From: Allacma fusca
Taxonomy: Eukaryota > Arthropoda > Collembola > Symphypleona > Sminthuridae
Assembly (NCBI GenBank): GCA_947179485.1
Contig: OX359246.1
Coordinates: forward strand, 35,133,632-35,197,631
DNA: 64,000 nucleotides
Reading direction: 5' to 3'
Positions within the stretch are counted from its first letter, which is position 1. Each line of letters opens with the position of its first letter. A program made the translations under genes and the position numbers. Shown here piece by piece: positions 37,501 to 51,429 of this stretch. The notes under the pieces were generated by a model, which ran no database searches, was not told the DNA's origin, and was given only the letters and a program-made list of their open reading frames with translations.

Positions 37501-40500
37501 CTGGACTTTGTCTGGTGGTACTTAGCCTAATGTGAATTCAATCCAAAATAAATATTTCCTTCGGAAATTTACCTTCCAACTCTCTGCCCCCAAAAAATGG
37601 AGACAGACAGGGAATTTTATATTCAATAAATTTCCGGAAATTATTGCAACTAGGAAAAATTTGGTGCCCTGACCCAGGAACAACAGTACAAGTCCAACGG
37701 GGTTTGTGATTAGGGAGGGACAGGACACTGTAATAAATATTATTACAGTTCATTCAATTCAAAAGAAACCCTTCAAAATGTGAGCCTCAAGGAGGGAAGC
37801 CCAATCATGACGGATATTTACGGAAGCATTTACGTCAAGAATTACCGATCGGATCGACTCCGCCTCAGGCAAAAATATGGCTACACCTCACGCCATAACA
37901 GTACCGACAGTCTCCATTCCGATTACCCCCCTGTGGGTCAACACTATGGCCTATCCTCGGGCCTCAGCTCCCTTGCAGTATCCACTGCTGACCTAACAGC
38001 CATCTCAAATTCAAGTAATAGTGCCACCAATGCCACCCTACGCTCCTCCTCCGGCTACAGCTCCAGTGACTTTGGCTCCTCCCTTGGGAATACATATGAG
38101 AATGAGTCCAGACTCAATCAGAATGGGTACAGTCCTCCGAGTTGTTACCCGAGACAGAAAGCTACCCTTCAGTCCTTCGAGAGTCCGAGTCAGGCTCAGA
38201 AGCCTAAATATTCTATCCTAACAGCGGCAGTGCGCCTGAGCGCGGATTTTTCAGCGGGAGGTTTGAATAGCCGCGCTGCAAGCAATATTGATTTGAGGGG
38301 TCAGACGCCTTATAGTAGTCATGCGGTGTTGCCTCTCAAAACTGGCCTGGCCTCCAGACCTTACTACCAGTACCAGAGGACCTACTCAGGAGGGACGAAG
38401 ATCCGATGCAGCAGCGCCGATCCGGATAGTTCGAAGCGCCTCCTGGCTGTGGAGAATTCTTCCACTCTGCAAGTCCCCCCTGTTGTGAGTAACAGTCTGA
38501 TGATGAGGTACGGACGGTATCAGACTCCCAGTGGGGGGGTTCCTCCTCGCACCGGGAATTTTTCCTCGAGCCGATGCGCCAGTGCAGATCGGTTCTGTCA
38601 TGCTGGGACGGCGGGTAGCACACTGGGGAACAGCATGATATCCCTGGCATCCTCCCTCTGGTCACAGTACAACAGCTTCAGTAATATCTATGAGAGCAAT
38701 CCGAAGATCAACGTGACATGCATCGCTAGTCCGACTGTGGACTCTCTCGCGAGATACACTCCCGTCACGGAGCTCGCCCGGAATGTCTCGAGCTACAAGT
38801 GGGACCCGGATGAGGTTCATAATTCCAAGAGCTATGCCCTCGGCCGGAGTAACTCCAGCCTTGCCATTGGCTACAGAGGGAGCTATGAGAATAATTTCGG
38901 ATCGAATAGTAACATCGCATCGGCTTTTTCCAATAAAGCTGCCACTCTACCGTCCGGCTGGCTCCCCCCATCCCAGCGTCCCTCATTGTCCCGGGAAGTA
39001 TCCATGGAGGAGAAAGCCCAGGACAATATCTTTGAGGTAATTAATGAAGAGAAAAGTTCGAGAGGGAGTGAGGACAGTTTTAGACACAAATCCCTGGTTA
39101 CCATGAATGGGGGTGGGAAAAAGCATGGTTTTGAGTTGGATGCCGAGGATGAGGCCACCCTTGCTAGAGTAAGTTCCCTAATTTCCAATGGAAGCATTTA
39201 TGAGCGGTATTCCGAGGCGGGTTTGTCATATGTTTACAAAATACTATTATTATCATATAATCCCGCATGTATATAATTATATGTATGTCCCATATGTACG
39301 ATCCCGTTTCCTTTGCAATCTTCCCCGTTACGAAAGCGATAACATAACTTTGGACGTACGATTTCCAAAAGCTTCCCCACTCCAACATTTGCACGTGCGA
39401 GAGTGGCTCCTCCGTAGTTTTGAACACTTTGTTTATTACATTTGGTTTCGGTGTGGATAAAATCAGTTAATAATGGTAAAAAGGTAGGGCCGTCGTACAT
39501 GATGAGGAAGTTGGGTTGGGAACTTCAGAAGTTCACTCTTCTATATACATAGGGGCCTATAATGACTTTTCGAAAGGAAGTCATTGAAAGTTCGGAAGAA
39601 TAGAGGAATCTTGATTGAATCAGTTGGTGCACAAATTGTGTGTATGCACGCAAGAATTCTCTTAGGGAGTATAAATAAATCCTATGTTTGTAATAAAATC
39701 AAGGAGGGATAAAAAAAAATCCTTTTAGTTTTTCAACCCAACCAAGGAATCCTGTCAACATTAGAACAGAGCCTTGGCTCAAGATTCACTTCATGTATCT
39801 ACCTATACAGTAGACACACATATATTAACATATGTCCTACGGTGTTCCCTGTACTCACAGGGAACACTGCACTGCGGACTAAAAAAAATTCTATAGTGAA
39901 TCCTGTTTGGGATGAATTTTGCCAGAGAATTCCTATCCTCAACTGAGATTATCCCCTGTGAACAAGTTCATTTATACACTGGCTTTAATTCATATCCATT
40001 TTTCTGTGGTTTCAAGCATGAGACTTCTTATACCAGATGTAAATAGAGGACAGGCCATATAGCCTATGTACACAGAGGTCTTTACTATACTATGCCTTTG
40101 TATTTACACACTATGCTTCCATAATTACGTCCCTATACGCATGGAATCCCTACGACAGTTTCACACATTTATTTCTTTTCGGTAAAAATTTTGCTCTATT
40201 TGGTTTGACAAGATTTTGATTCTTCAGAGAGGTGTGGGAGATATACCTTCAGCTATAGAGAGTCTTCCCTCATCCAAAACAAAATCACATCTGTACATAT
40301 AATTAATCATATGCGTATACAGATACACACGTACATTCTATACATAGTATACAGGCGTGCATACATTTTTTGTGTGTATGTAATGATCTATAATGTGCTG
40401 TGTGTATAATGAACATGTCATGCAATGTTGGGCAATTGGATGTGCTCATATATGCAGGATTGCCAAAAGAGAGTGAAATAGTTGTCATGTATAAGTTGAT

Positions 40501-43500
40501 ATGGTGAGGCTCTGTCTCTGTATCGGCAGTCGTGTAGGAAGTAAAATTAAAATGAAGAGTTTATTTAAGAAGCCCTCAGTAGTAAGTAAGTAACTGCCAG
40601 TCTCCCAAACGCACACACACACTCTTTTTGAGGAAGGCGATGACATTTGTCCGACTCCGTGGAGACTCCAATGTTTAAATATATAATGTGAATGTGAGCC
40701 TGTAGGGGTCTTAGAGATTCGTAGATACATATATTTACTTTAATAGAAGGCACTGCTGGTAAGGGGAAAAAATGTCTCTGTCTCTAATGCCTACCATTGT
40801 CTTTACTCTGTGTATAGGTAAAGATATACAGTACTGTGTGTTTATATATGACGAGAAGAACAATAATAGTAAATAGTAGACTGCCGAATCTTTTTTTTCT
40901 CTCTCACTCTCTCTCTGTATAGAGAGACACACTCGTGGAAGCAACAGGAAAGCTAACTTCTGTACAAATACACACTAACCATCAAATGTGAGATAGTACA
41001 GAGAAGATGAGTTTCTTTATTTGCTGGGACTGACAAAAGGAAATGTATTATTTAAAGTTATAGTGTAGGAAGAGGATCCGCATGTTTATGCACACGGAGG
41101 CCCTTTTACATAAGTACAGTACAATATACATACACACGGTATAGTAAAGCACCAGCAGTCCGCCGACAGGATCCCACTCCATAGGGTGTAGATCCTTATA
41201 AAAGGAAATGGAATCAAAAATGGGGAAAACGTGAGTGAAACCTCAAGTTTTGGGATGGGAAATCAAAATGATTCCATTCCACTCAGGGCGATGAAGAGAG
41301 AATGGCTTCAATTTAAGTATTAGGGAAATCATTGGAAGGATCAAAAGCTTGATTGTAACGACCTCATCAATAATATTTAAACCTTCGTCTCATCAGTCCT
41401 GACATTAAAATATTCTACAAGCGGAAAAATCATTCCTACTTTTTTTTTATACACACTCAAAAATTTCAAAGGATGAATTAACTTCCGTATATGCAAAAGA
41501 ACAAGCAGAGGCATTGAGTACCTTCTCTACTGTACTCCCTGCAATTCTCAACTGTATTATAAAACATATGAAACATACAGTTTTCTGAAGAAGAACCCCG
41601 GCCCTATGTGTACTTACAGCATATATGTAATAACACATCCACTATACATAGATACAGACATTCTAACTAATTGTCTCGAGGGCAAGAACAGTTACACTGA
41701 TTGCAAATTTATAAGACCTGGCTCGTCCAACTTGCTAACCTGCATTTAATTTCATCGTAAATACTTAACAGCGAGAATTGTAGTCTCTCCTCATATTATA
41801 TATGAAGATTTTTTTTACAAATTGTCCCATGTGATCTAGTGGCAAGGATAGGAGTAAACTCCACACACACATTAGTATGCACAAGAAACTACACACACAA
41901 ATTATCAAGTACCGAAGATGATCAAGCTTTACAACCACAACTTCCAATGATTGTTAGTTCGAGGAGAGTCATTTCATGTTATGTAGCGGAGTGTCTCAAA
42001 GGCATATAGATTTTAATTATATACATGTTCCTCCACTTGTATATCCTCTTATTACATATGTACTTTGGGACTTGGGAAGTGTACAAGAGTAAAAACTACA
42101 TGGAAAACATCCCAAGCCTCCTTTTGCTCCTCTCTGTAACCAATTCCTCGAGAGACGAGAGACTTTATCAACAAGTTATTGACGGTCCGTTGTCAAACTG
42201 TTGTGTTTTCTTCGACGACGGCAAAAACACTCACATTTCCAGCCCCATGTACATAGAGATACATAACTTCCAAACATAAGTCAGGACTGTCTATCGTGTG
42301 TGTGAATTTTTCTTTTAGTTTCAAACCTCCCTTCGCAAATGCATTTGCTCTAGGGATAAGTTCCTATATCTAGGAACTACAGGTACAGTAATCCTCATTT
42401 AGGTTCCCAAAAAAAAAAACATTTTGCAGTGAGTTACTTTTTGGTTAGGCAAATGTGTGTATACTTATGTGTGTGTGTGTGTCTACTCCCTGTAACTCGT
42501 ATATAAGTAATGTGCTGGTGCGGTGGTTTTAAAAAAAAAGTTCTCTTGTGATCTTTTTGTTGAGTTGGTTTTACGGTGTTGTTTCCTCCGTTCGTTCGTT
42601 CGTTCGTGCAGCACATTATTTTCTTTTGAGATTCTACTTTCTACTATAATACGCTCCCAAGAAAAGTCGCGCAATACTACGGTATTACGCGCCATGTAGG
42701 ACTAAGCCCACTGATCCCTTGCTTTGTTTACTGTTTAATGTGTCTATATAGGAGAATGTAACCATCATATACAGTCTATGCACAGTCAGAGACTCAGAGA
42801 GAGACAGTTCGTAAACACTTTGGAAACCGTTCGGATAAAATGTACGTAGATATTTGTATCTGCTCTTCTCTTCTATAGGTACGTGTAGGTATACGTTGGA
42901 GCATTTAAATAAAATCACACGTCCCTACTTATATACACTCAAATGACAAAAAACGCTTGGAAGGAAGCTTTAAAAGCCTGAAGCCTGAACTGCTAAACTA
43001 AAAACCATTTGACTGTATACATATTATTACTTCGTAATGTAAATCCATGTATTTTCCCCCCCTCCTGGCACATCACAATCATACATACATAATTATGTAG
43101 AACGTACATACATACGGGAGTGAGTGTGCCCACAAATGTATACATAAAAAAAGCCTTACTTTTCATATATCTATATAATGGTGGTCTGGGTTGACATGGA
43201 AGTTTCACACCTGTGAGAGACTCTGAATGCTGAAGCTACCAGTACTTTAATGTAGACTTTGAAACTTGTGAATTTCAGGGTTTAAAATTGCGAACACTGC
43301 ATTTCCCTCCTCCTGTTTTTTCCTCCTTTGCTGAGCAATTATTGTTATTATTTTACCATCCAGCCTTAGACCTATCGGAGCGTTTCAGGAGTTGTGAATT
43401 TGAGCTCATCATGTAATCAGTTTGTTGTTGACTGTTCTATCACCAGCATCCAAGTTACTAGGGGTTCCCAGGTCTATAATATATACATACATAGCACTGT

Positions 43501-46500
43501 ACTGTGTAACTATAATTATCCCTTCCCTGTACTCAATCGAAGTCTCACAAATTTCCTCCCTGTTTTTTTTATTACTATCGAATCACTCCATCAACTCCGC
43601 TCTAGATATATACTAACTGAGGGATAAGAGGTGCTGTGGAAGTGTCGGGTGGACTTCAGTGTTTAATATTCCGTGGATCTGTCCGACGTGTAATTAACAC
43701 TCTGAGTATTAAATTATTGGGAGTGTAAAAACAAATTAGAAAATACGGGTGGAATTAATTGGAATCGTGCTTTACGTACGGAATTTCTACCGACCATACT
43801 GGCGTAACATTTTGGAAAAAAATATAAACCCACGGACTAATTACCCATGTACATGTGTTCCATGACATGAGACCGAGTTACCTGCTACTGCCCTTGTTGT
43901 TACTACTACTACTACTCCGTACATATTAATAAAGCCTCCAGAACTGATCGAAATGTTTTCAGTGGAGAGGGAAATTCTATATTATGGTTTCTGAGTAAAT
44001 ACAAAATAATACTGTGCAGTCGACATCAAGTATTAATCTGGACGTAAATAAAATTTACACTAACTACACCCAGGTACGTATATCTAGATATGTATATTTC
44101 TATTTAAAAAATATTGTTAATATTTATATGAGCTCATACGGGATAAATATTGACAGTAGCCGGAGGAAATAGTGTCGGCTCAGCTTCAAAATGCTATTTC
44201 ATCGGCGTTTATTTATATTTGTATTTGGTATCTAATAAGTATATCTATGGATGCCTGACTGCCTGATTCTGATTCCTCAAAGGACGTTACACCCTTCCAA
44301 TGTGGAGTAGAGCTTCAATCCTCCCTCTAAACATCTATCAATTTCAATGTTTGAGTATTGCAGCCTTTCCAGGCCTATTATGTATTTATTTTGAGGGAGT
44401 CAAGATCCTTTGCTGCAGAATTGACATTTTTTTTCTATACAGTGTGGAATAAATTCCTATCTTGTATTTACATACGCATGCATATGCCTATATTTATATG
44501 AGTATCTATCTATCAATGGAATTTTATACAATTATCTTTAAAAACGCAGAGTGTGAATCGCCACGGAACAAACATTGGGTTAATATTTCCTACTGTAAAA
44601 ATTGTACAGAAAAGTTGGGAACACCTGCAGTCCTTATTATAACCTATGCTTGATTGAACCTTATGGAGTATAAACTGTCTCGTCTCTGGTTTGAACATTG
44701 ATTATTGTCACTCACTTCTCTACCAGCCTTTGGCTTGCCTTTGGCTTGCCTTTGGCTTGCCTTTGGCTTGCCTTTGGCTTTCGGGTTGGTTGTATAGATT
44801 TAATATAAAAATCTGAATGAGACTGTGACGAAGCCCTGGATCTCCTTGGCGAATCAAATTGTAGAAGCTATAAAGCTCCATGTTCTCACGTTATTAGGGA
44901 AATCCCAATAGTTTTTGAATTCCCAAAGTAAATAATGCTTGCGAAGGTGGTTCACAATCATCACACAATAATAATGGCTCAAGTATAGATACCATAGTGT
45001 ACAGAGGGTATAATAAGAATCAAAAAAAGAGAGAGATAAAAAAAAGCTTTTAGAATAAAAATCCATTTCAACTGAATTGGAACTTCCTTCATGTGCTATG
45101 CTCATGTGGGAATCACGAGATGTAACTTTGCGTAAATCTTATAATATGATTTCGCACACCATTACTGGGAGAGACTGTCAATCCTATATATTGGATAATA
45201 AGCCGAAAGGGTAATTTACCTTAAAAAAATCCGACAAGTTTATGAGTTGTTGACGTCGTCATATGGAGATGCCAAGAGGGAAAAATAGTAAATCAGAACT
45301 AACCCAGAAGAATTGACATCTCTGTGTACAACACCGCCTATGGATGTGTGACTCTGTTCACACACAACTTTTCCGATAGCAATAAATGGCAAGTCATTGT
45401 GTGGTAATGGACGGAGAGCTGGTATCTATACTTACTAGAGTGGCCTATGCACAACAGTCCACGTGGAACAACTACACAGACTCCAGGTAAAGGATGAGAA
45501 TAATGCTCCATGGGATATAAAGGGGAAATCTATATCTATGGGAGGATATACAGTACGGATTTCGGCGTGGGCATCCAAACCCATTGCTTATGAGTACCCT
45601 CACGTTCAATTATTACATTTTAATAATTTTAACGGAATCTCGTTAAAATCTTTCTTGGAAGTACCTATACAAGTATCTACACTCACAGGAAAAAAAATTA
45701 TTTCCCTAACTTTTCCTCCATATTTTCCTCCTAGCAAAGGCTCGTGTGTACGAAACATACCTTCAAATCCTCATAAACTCAAGTTGAAAATCGCATATTC
45801 TAAACTGAAAGACATGAATAAGTAAATATGATATGAGTTTTGCAAAAAAAAATCCAAGGGACAAAATATTCCAACAAGATTGTGAATTTTGTGATGGACA
45901 GTAGACAACCCCAGGATTTTATGCCAGATCACGTCCTATTCAAATCTAGATACTTCTGCATGGAATCTTTATGGCTCACTCAAATTAGCAGGACAAACCT
46001 TCGGGATGGAAATATATTTTAATAACGTAGGAAGAGAGAATGTAAAGGAGTACGGGGAGACTCCGTATATTAACTCTCATAAATATTCCCATAGGTACGT
46101 AATTGTAAGTCCTTTGGGAGAGCAAGCTTCGTAATGTAATATGTACATTTCCTTAAAAGTCCTAAGCATTAGAAGAATTACAAGTCCGCTCGGAGGAATT
46201 TTTACGCAAGCACACACAAACAAGTGCAGGAGCTTCCCTTAATTTGATTGTTTCCATATAATCAGGTAATGACGAGCGTATACTGTAGAGATATACGCGC
46301 GTGGGTTTCAGCATTCCCTATGTAGAAATCCCTTGCAGAAATAAACATTACTGTATGTACATTTCACTTCTTTGAATGTCTCCAGTCCTGAATCAACTTA
46401 TTATGTCTATTGTTTAAAAGGCACAATTAGCTCAACAATACTTGATGACTCCTTGATAGGGCAGGAGTATAGGCAAAAAGAGAGAGAGAAAGAGAGAGAG

Positions 46501-49500
46501 AGAGACGCTCCCAATGAGGCCATATAATTCTTATATGCTCACATACATACATGCATAATTACATAAAATAGGAAATTAAATCCTACAAGTATTGTCCTGT
46601 CTGTCATTGTCTCTTGGTTCGTACACTCCAGCAATGACTGAAATAAACATTAATTCACTTGTGTGAATCTGCTCCGTTTAACTTGCTCGAAAATATATAC
46701 AGCCTCTGTTAATTATGAGGAGCAAGCCTCAAAAATCCTATTACACTTGATGCTATGCTATGAGACACAAGTCCACACAACAATTGCATGACTGTCAATT
46801 CTAAATGTCACTTGTGACAATATTGTAAAATGTTCTCAAGGGAATTTACTCCACAGAAATTACTCCCTGTGTAATATACATACAAGCTACATTCATAGGA
46901 TTTGAACATTATGAAGACTAAGGGACCCATTCAAAATTAATAAACAGTATTTGTTTCAGAGTTGAGCAGGACTTTGTCTTCTTGGTTTTTATTCGGACTT
47001 GTGCAAGTATCTATCTTTATACTGAGAGGGCTCAACAGCCCCAACTCTATAGCGGAACATATGTTTAAATACCTATTGATAGTACATCTTACTTTGGGTA
47101 ATTTTGTATGTATCTACCTGAGTAGTAGTGAGATTGTTCAAACTATAATTCCCTGTGAGGCTTCGCCCATATGTACAGTTGTATATGAATTTTTTCATAC
47201 CTACACACAAAGTGGGATCTGAGATTGTGGAAGCTTCACCGAGCTCGTATATATTCTAGAGACTGAAGTTCGAGAGACATTGAAAAGTTACTGTAACATC
47301 TACGTGACAAGGTAAGGACCACACCAAAACGTTAATAATTGGAAAGAGACTTGTGGTAATGAGCTTTGTCCATAAGTTGGTGACCATTTGCTAGAAACCA
47401 TAAAGAAACTGGTATAATTATCCGTTCCTGTCTTCCCATCTCTGTGTACTCTTCCTTTTGACATAGGAGCAGTAATTATTTATATGAGCGTACACAATCC
47501 CCTATCACAGACTACCATTTTTCTCAGAGCTCCAAGATGATCCAGTAATATTTGTGGATCCATACATACATACATAGATAGTCATATTATGTTTGTAAGT
47601 ATTCACTTTGAACTTACGAAACAGGGACGTGTAGTGGAGCAGAACTAAATGGGGAGACCCTGCCTCCGTTCCAATCTTCCTGATTAAATCTGACGGCTGA
47701 CGAATCCCATATGATTAGACACGTTCACCCCACTTAAGGCCTAGTTAAATCCCACAGTCGGTCTTAAATGACCGCTTGACAGACAACCTAAGAAAAACAA
47801 GATGGGAAGGATAGTTGTTGGTTATTAGTTCCCTGTCAGTATTTATAATACGTGTATCTATCTATATGTGTACATTTCAATAAAGATTACTATACTAACG
47901 AGGGCTCACTATATATACCTATAGGTATACAGAACTTCATCCCTCCCCCATACATATTACACTCCTGAGATATTTACATAATTTTAATCCTCCGCTCCTC
48001 CAGCATAGTTATAGACTTAGGGACGTATATTAATTTTAATTTTTCTAACATTTTCCCTCAAACAACAAATAAACTCTAAACAATATCAGATTACGTAGGG
48101 GCTCTCATATGTGTATGACAATATGGACTCCAAATACCACACATTTGTATAGGGAGGGCGCTGACTGTCTTCTAGATGACAAATCCGTTACTATGTACAT
48201 ATTTTTGTTTAGGAATTCTGATAGCGGCGCTGGGCTTGACATTTCAGATAAAACACGTTGATAAATCTAATCCCTTTTGCATAAACAGTGCACTTGAACT
48301 GACGGCTTGAGGGAAAGGAGCTGGAGATAATTTGAACTGTGTATAAATAACTATGAAGTTGTATGTAATATCCAACTCCTCTAGTTTCAAGTTTCAGGGG
48401 AGCTCAGGTATATCAAATATGGAGGGAATTGAGTAATCCATTCGGATATGTAAAATTCCTTGGAAATTAATTCCTGAGGCGTGTAAAAGTGCACTTAATA
48501 CAGTACACATTTCCCATTTTGCTATTTGTAAAGTCTGGAGATACACTTACCTTTTGAAGTATCTATAGTGAATTTTTTAAAGTAGGTATCTATAGATATA
48601 CAAGTAATTACAGTAGCTATATGCACAAATTATACCTAGGGATATACATTTAGTGATAGCTTTTTTTTAGCAACAAGGGGAAAAATTCCACTGGAGTTTT
48701 TAGTACCCTGACTTAGCCCTGGCTGTTGTGTCACATTGGAATGGTATCAGTCAACTGATACCAGAAACTGTGAGAGTATCATGTGTGAATATGCCTAGCA
48801 GTATCTATATACCTATCTGTAGATATTTGTGTCATTCCCTGAGACTCCTGCTCCTCTCTGACAGTTCAGAGGTGAGTGCTATACATATCTCAATTTTATA
48901 TGGAGACGAGAGAAAAATAGGAAAAGTAAAACCACCATTATTCAACACCGCGTCAACGACTACTACACCATACGTCCTTAATGGTATTTATTTCCTTGCA
49001 AAACTTTAATGTCATATTTGGCATTGATGTTCGAGGAGAAATATGACAGGGCAGAACGTGAGTAGGTTTCAACTTATAGAATTTCATCTTGACTACTTAA
49101 CATAGGGACGGATATCTATACGTACAAAGTGTAGTATATTTTACAATGTGTCTAAAATTCTGAGCTCTTTTGCAGGGAAGAGCGAGCACTCGTTTAAAAG
49201 TATACACTTCATGGCATATATAGCACATTATTGATGGCTCACACACACACACACACACATTACACACCGTGTACATAAACTTGAATACATTGAAACATGA
49301 ATTGTGTGAACACCGGCACATCCCTGTCCCATCATGTTATATAGACATACACAGGTGAGGATTCCAAGCTGTGTGCAATTATTATAGGATTTTCAAGAAT
49401 TGTTTTTCTTTAGGGAAAGGTGTGTATATACTTAGCTATAGAGTTATCCCCTAATGAATATTTTTAGTATGACTTTTTGGAACAATAGTTGTTAACTATA

Positions 49501-51391
49501 CTTATGTATCTATATGTATAAGTAATTATATACATATATCCCATAGCAGCCCATATACTAAAGGCAAAAGTCTATGGATGGATGAAAGGTAAATAAATCT
49601 GCGGAGGGCAATTATGTAGATGGAAGTGTGAGTGTACGTAGTTGATGGATACTGACTATAGTTGGGAGTAGACTCTATGCTCCTCTGACTGTGGGTTTTA
49701 ATATTATGTGATAAAGGTAAAGATATGTGTGTGTGTGTGTGTGTGTGTGTAGTCAGATTTGGGCTGACTCGCTCATTCCCATATGTATCTCGACGATCAT
49801 ATAAGTTCCCTCAGTTAGTCAGAAAAGTGTAGCAAATTTTAGTATGTTATTGTTTGTCTCATTACGAATTCCATGGAAAGGTATTGGAATATATTAGATA
49901 TGGATAAGCATTTAAACGGGAGGACAATAGGTTTTTACCTTTGCATACTTATATCTATGTATGCATCTATGCTCATATATATTTATATATACACCTAAAC
50001 TACAGTAAGTACACACATTCAAACAGGCCCAGAGAGCATGTTTTGGAGTCCAGCCCCGTGTAATATATTGTATGGGATAGAGAGACACTACAAGTGTCTG
50101 TAGAAACTATAGGGGCTTATTATATACCTATACCTAGATAGATTTACATGCTTCATTATGATTATTACGGATTCAGTTTTCTTTCGCTCGTCTACCTACC
50201 AGTCAGTCTTGATCACTCGTGGTTGTGGCACTAGCCAAAAATTTTTCGTTCCATCCCCAAGAACACACACTCGAACAATTAGACGGACGGTTCTGTGCAT
50301 ACACACATAATTACATATATCTACATATCTACAGACAGGCAGGCAGGCCCTGACTCTACATACACTCACCTTCTCATCTCTAAAAGCCCAATAATAAAAT
50401 GTAGCTTGGGAACAAGAAGAAAGAACGTGAACAATATTTTAGCACCACGTACGGAATAATTATTCTACATAAAGTCCCTCATGTATTGTAATTGCTAATT
50501 TGTACATTGTCAGAAAACCTTCACATCTCCTAAGACTTCTTCCACCTACATTTTATTCCCAAACACATGCACAACCATACTGCTCTCCTTACAATTATTA
50601 GTAACACACCCCATGAAGGAAACCTCCCGTGCTCAATAATAACCATACCTACAGTATATAGCAAAAGTAGTCTTCCTTTTGACACCGAAGCCAATAGATT
50701 TTTTGTGTGTGTGGAAAAGTGTCTGTGAGCCAGGAGTTCTGTGACCGTACAAAATAATAAACGTTTTTTTCTCAATTTAAAGCAATTGACAAAATTGTGA
50801 TTGGAAATTGTTATCATTACCTGTGAAAAATATATTTGCTGGGGTGAGATTATAGGGCTATTCCCTATTTGTAAATCTCCATTTATCAATAGATAAAGGA
50901 TAGATTTGCAGCACTGCCCATAGATCTTACTTACGAACTTCCACACACACACACACACACATACACATACACATACAGACACTATTATCACAGTGAGGGA
51001 GAATTTGCTCAATCTTCCTCCAGAGCGACAGCCAGCTTACCTTGAAAACAACTGAGGATTTACGAGGTTCAAAGAATATATTTACGAGAAAAGTTGAATT
51101 TCCCCTGGATCGGTGTCCATCCCAGTATACTATGAAGTAACTTGTTTGTATTTGTCATCAGTACAAGGAGTAGGAGCATCATTGGAGCAAGTATTTAATC
51201 TCTTCTGTGTGTACACTGTGGCTGTCCCTTGGTATGTACATGTGTGCGTGACGATTAAAATGGAGAGATCTCCTCTCGCCAAAAAATTCAGATCATTGTC
51301 AATGGAAGGATCCCCATCTCAGGAGATAACGTATTATTATTATTACAGTGTGCTCATCATCATTAAAGGATATTAGCTCCAGTGCTGATAC

Positions 51392-51429
<38 letters not shown>

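Larger units (their letters stand above)
28661..37806. other. LRRFIP2 giant intron, segment 1
   Basis: Intronic, AT-rich, with no supported exon. It includes a GT-rich compound microsatellite (31295-31397), a TC-rich tract near 32620-32650, an AC array (about 32914-32970) and a GT array (35269-35286). A short palindrome (10-bp arms at 29902-29911 and 29917-29926) is typical of TACATA-rich DNA here. The promoter of exon b, if used, should lie in the last kilobase or so. Confidence 0.5.

Noticed and set aside
37778-37780. ATG upstream of exon b as its start
   Set aside because: It is followed immediately by TGA. The in-frame position at 37780 is GTG, so the first usable ATG is 37807.
39169-39276. 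Continuation of the 454-codon exon as a 498-codon intact protein
   Set aside because: A strong GTAAGT donor interrupts at 39169, and the residues after it (hydrophobic, Tyr/Ile-rich) do not match the preceding composition.
44727-44781. Possible CRISPR-like direct repeats
   Set aside because: The 11-bp units are contiguous with no spacers, and the genome is eukaryotic. It is a simple tandem repeat.
45463-45825. 120-codon plus-strand frame in the giant intron
   Set aside because: It starts at TTG, has no family resemblance and no supportive donor. It is probably a chance frame.
50530-51012. 160-codon minus-strand frame with a Val-Cys run
   Set aside because: The run is the translation of an AC/GT microsatellite, and the rest lacks protein-like composition or splice support.
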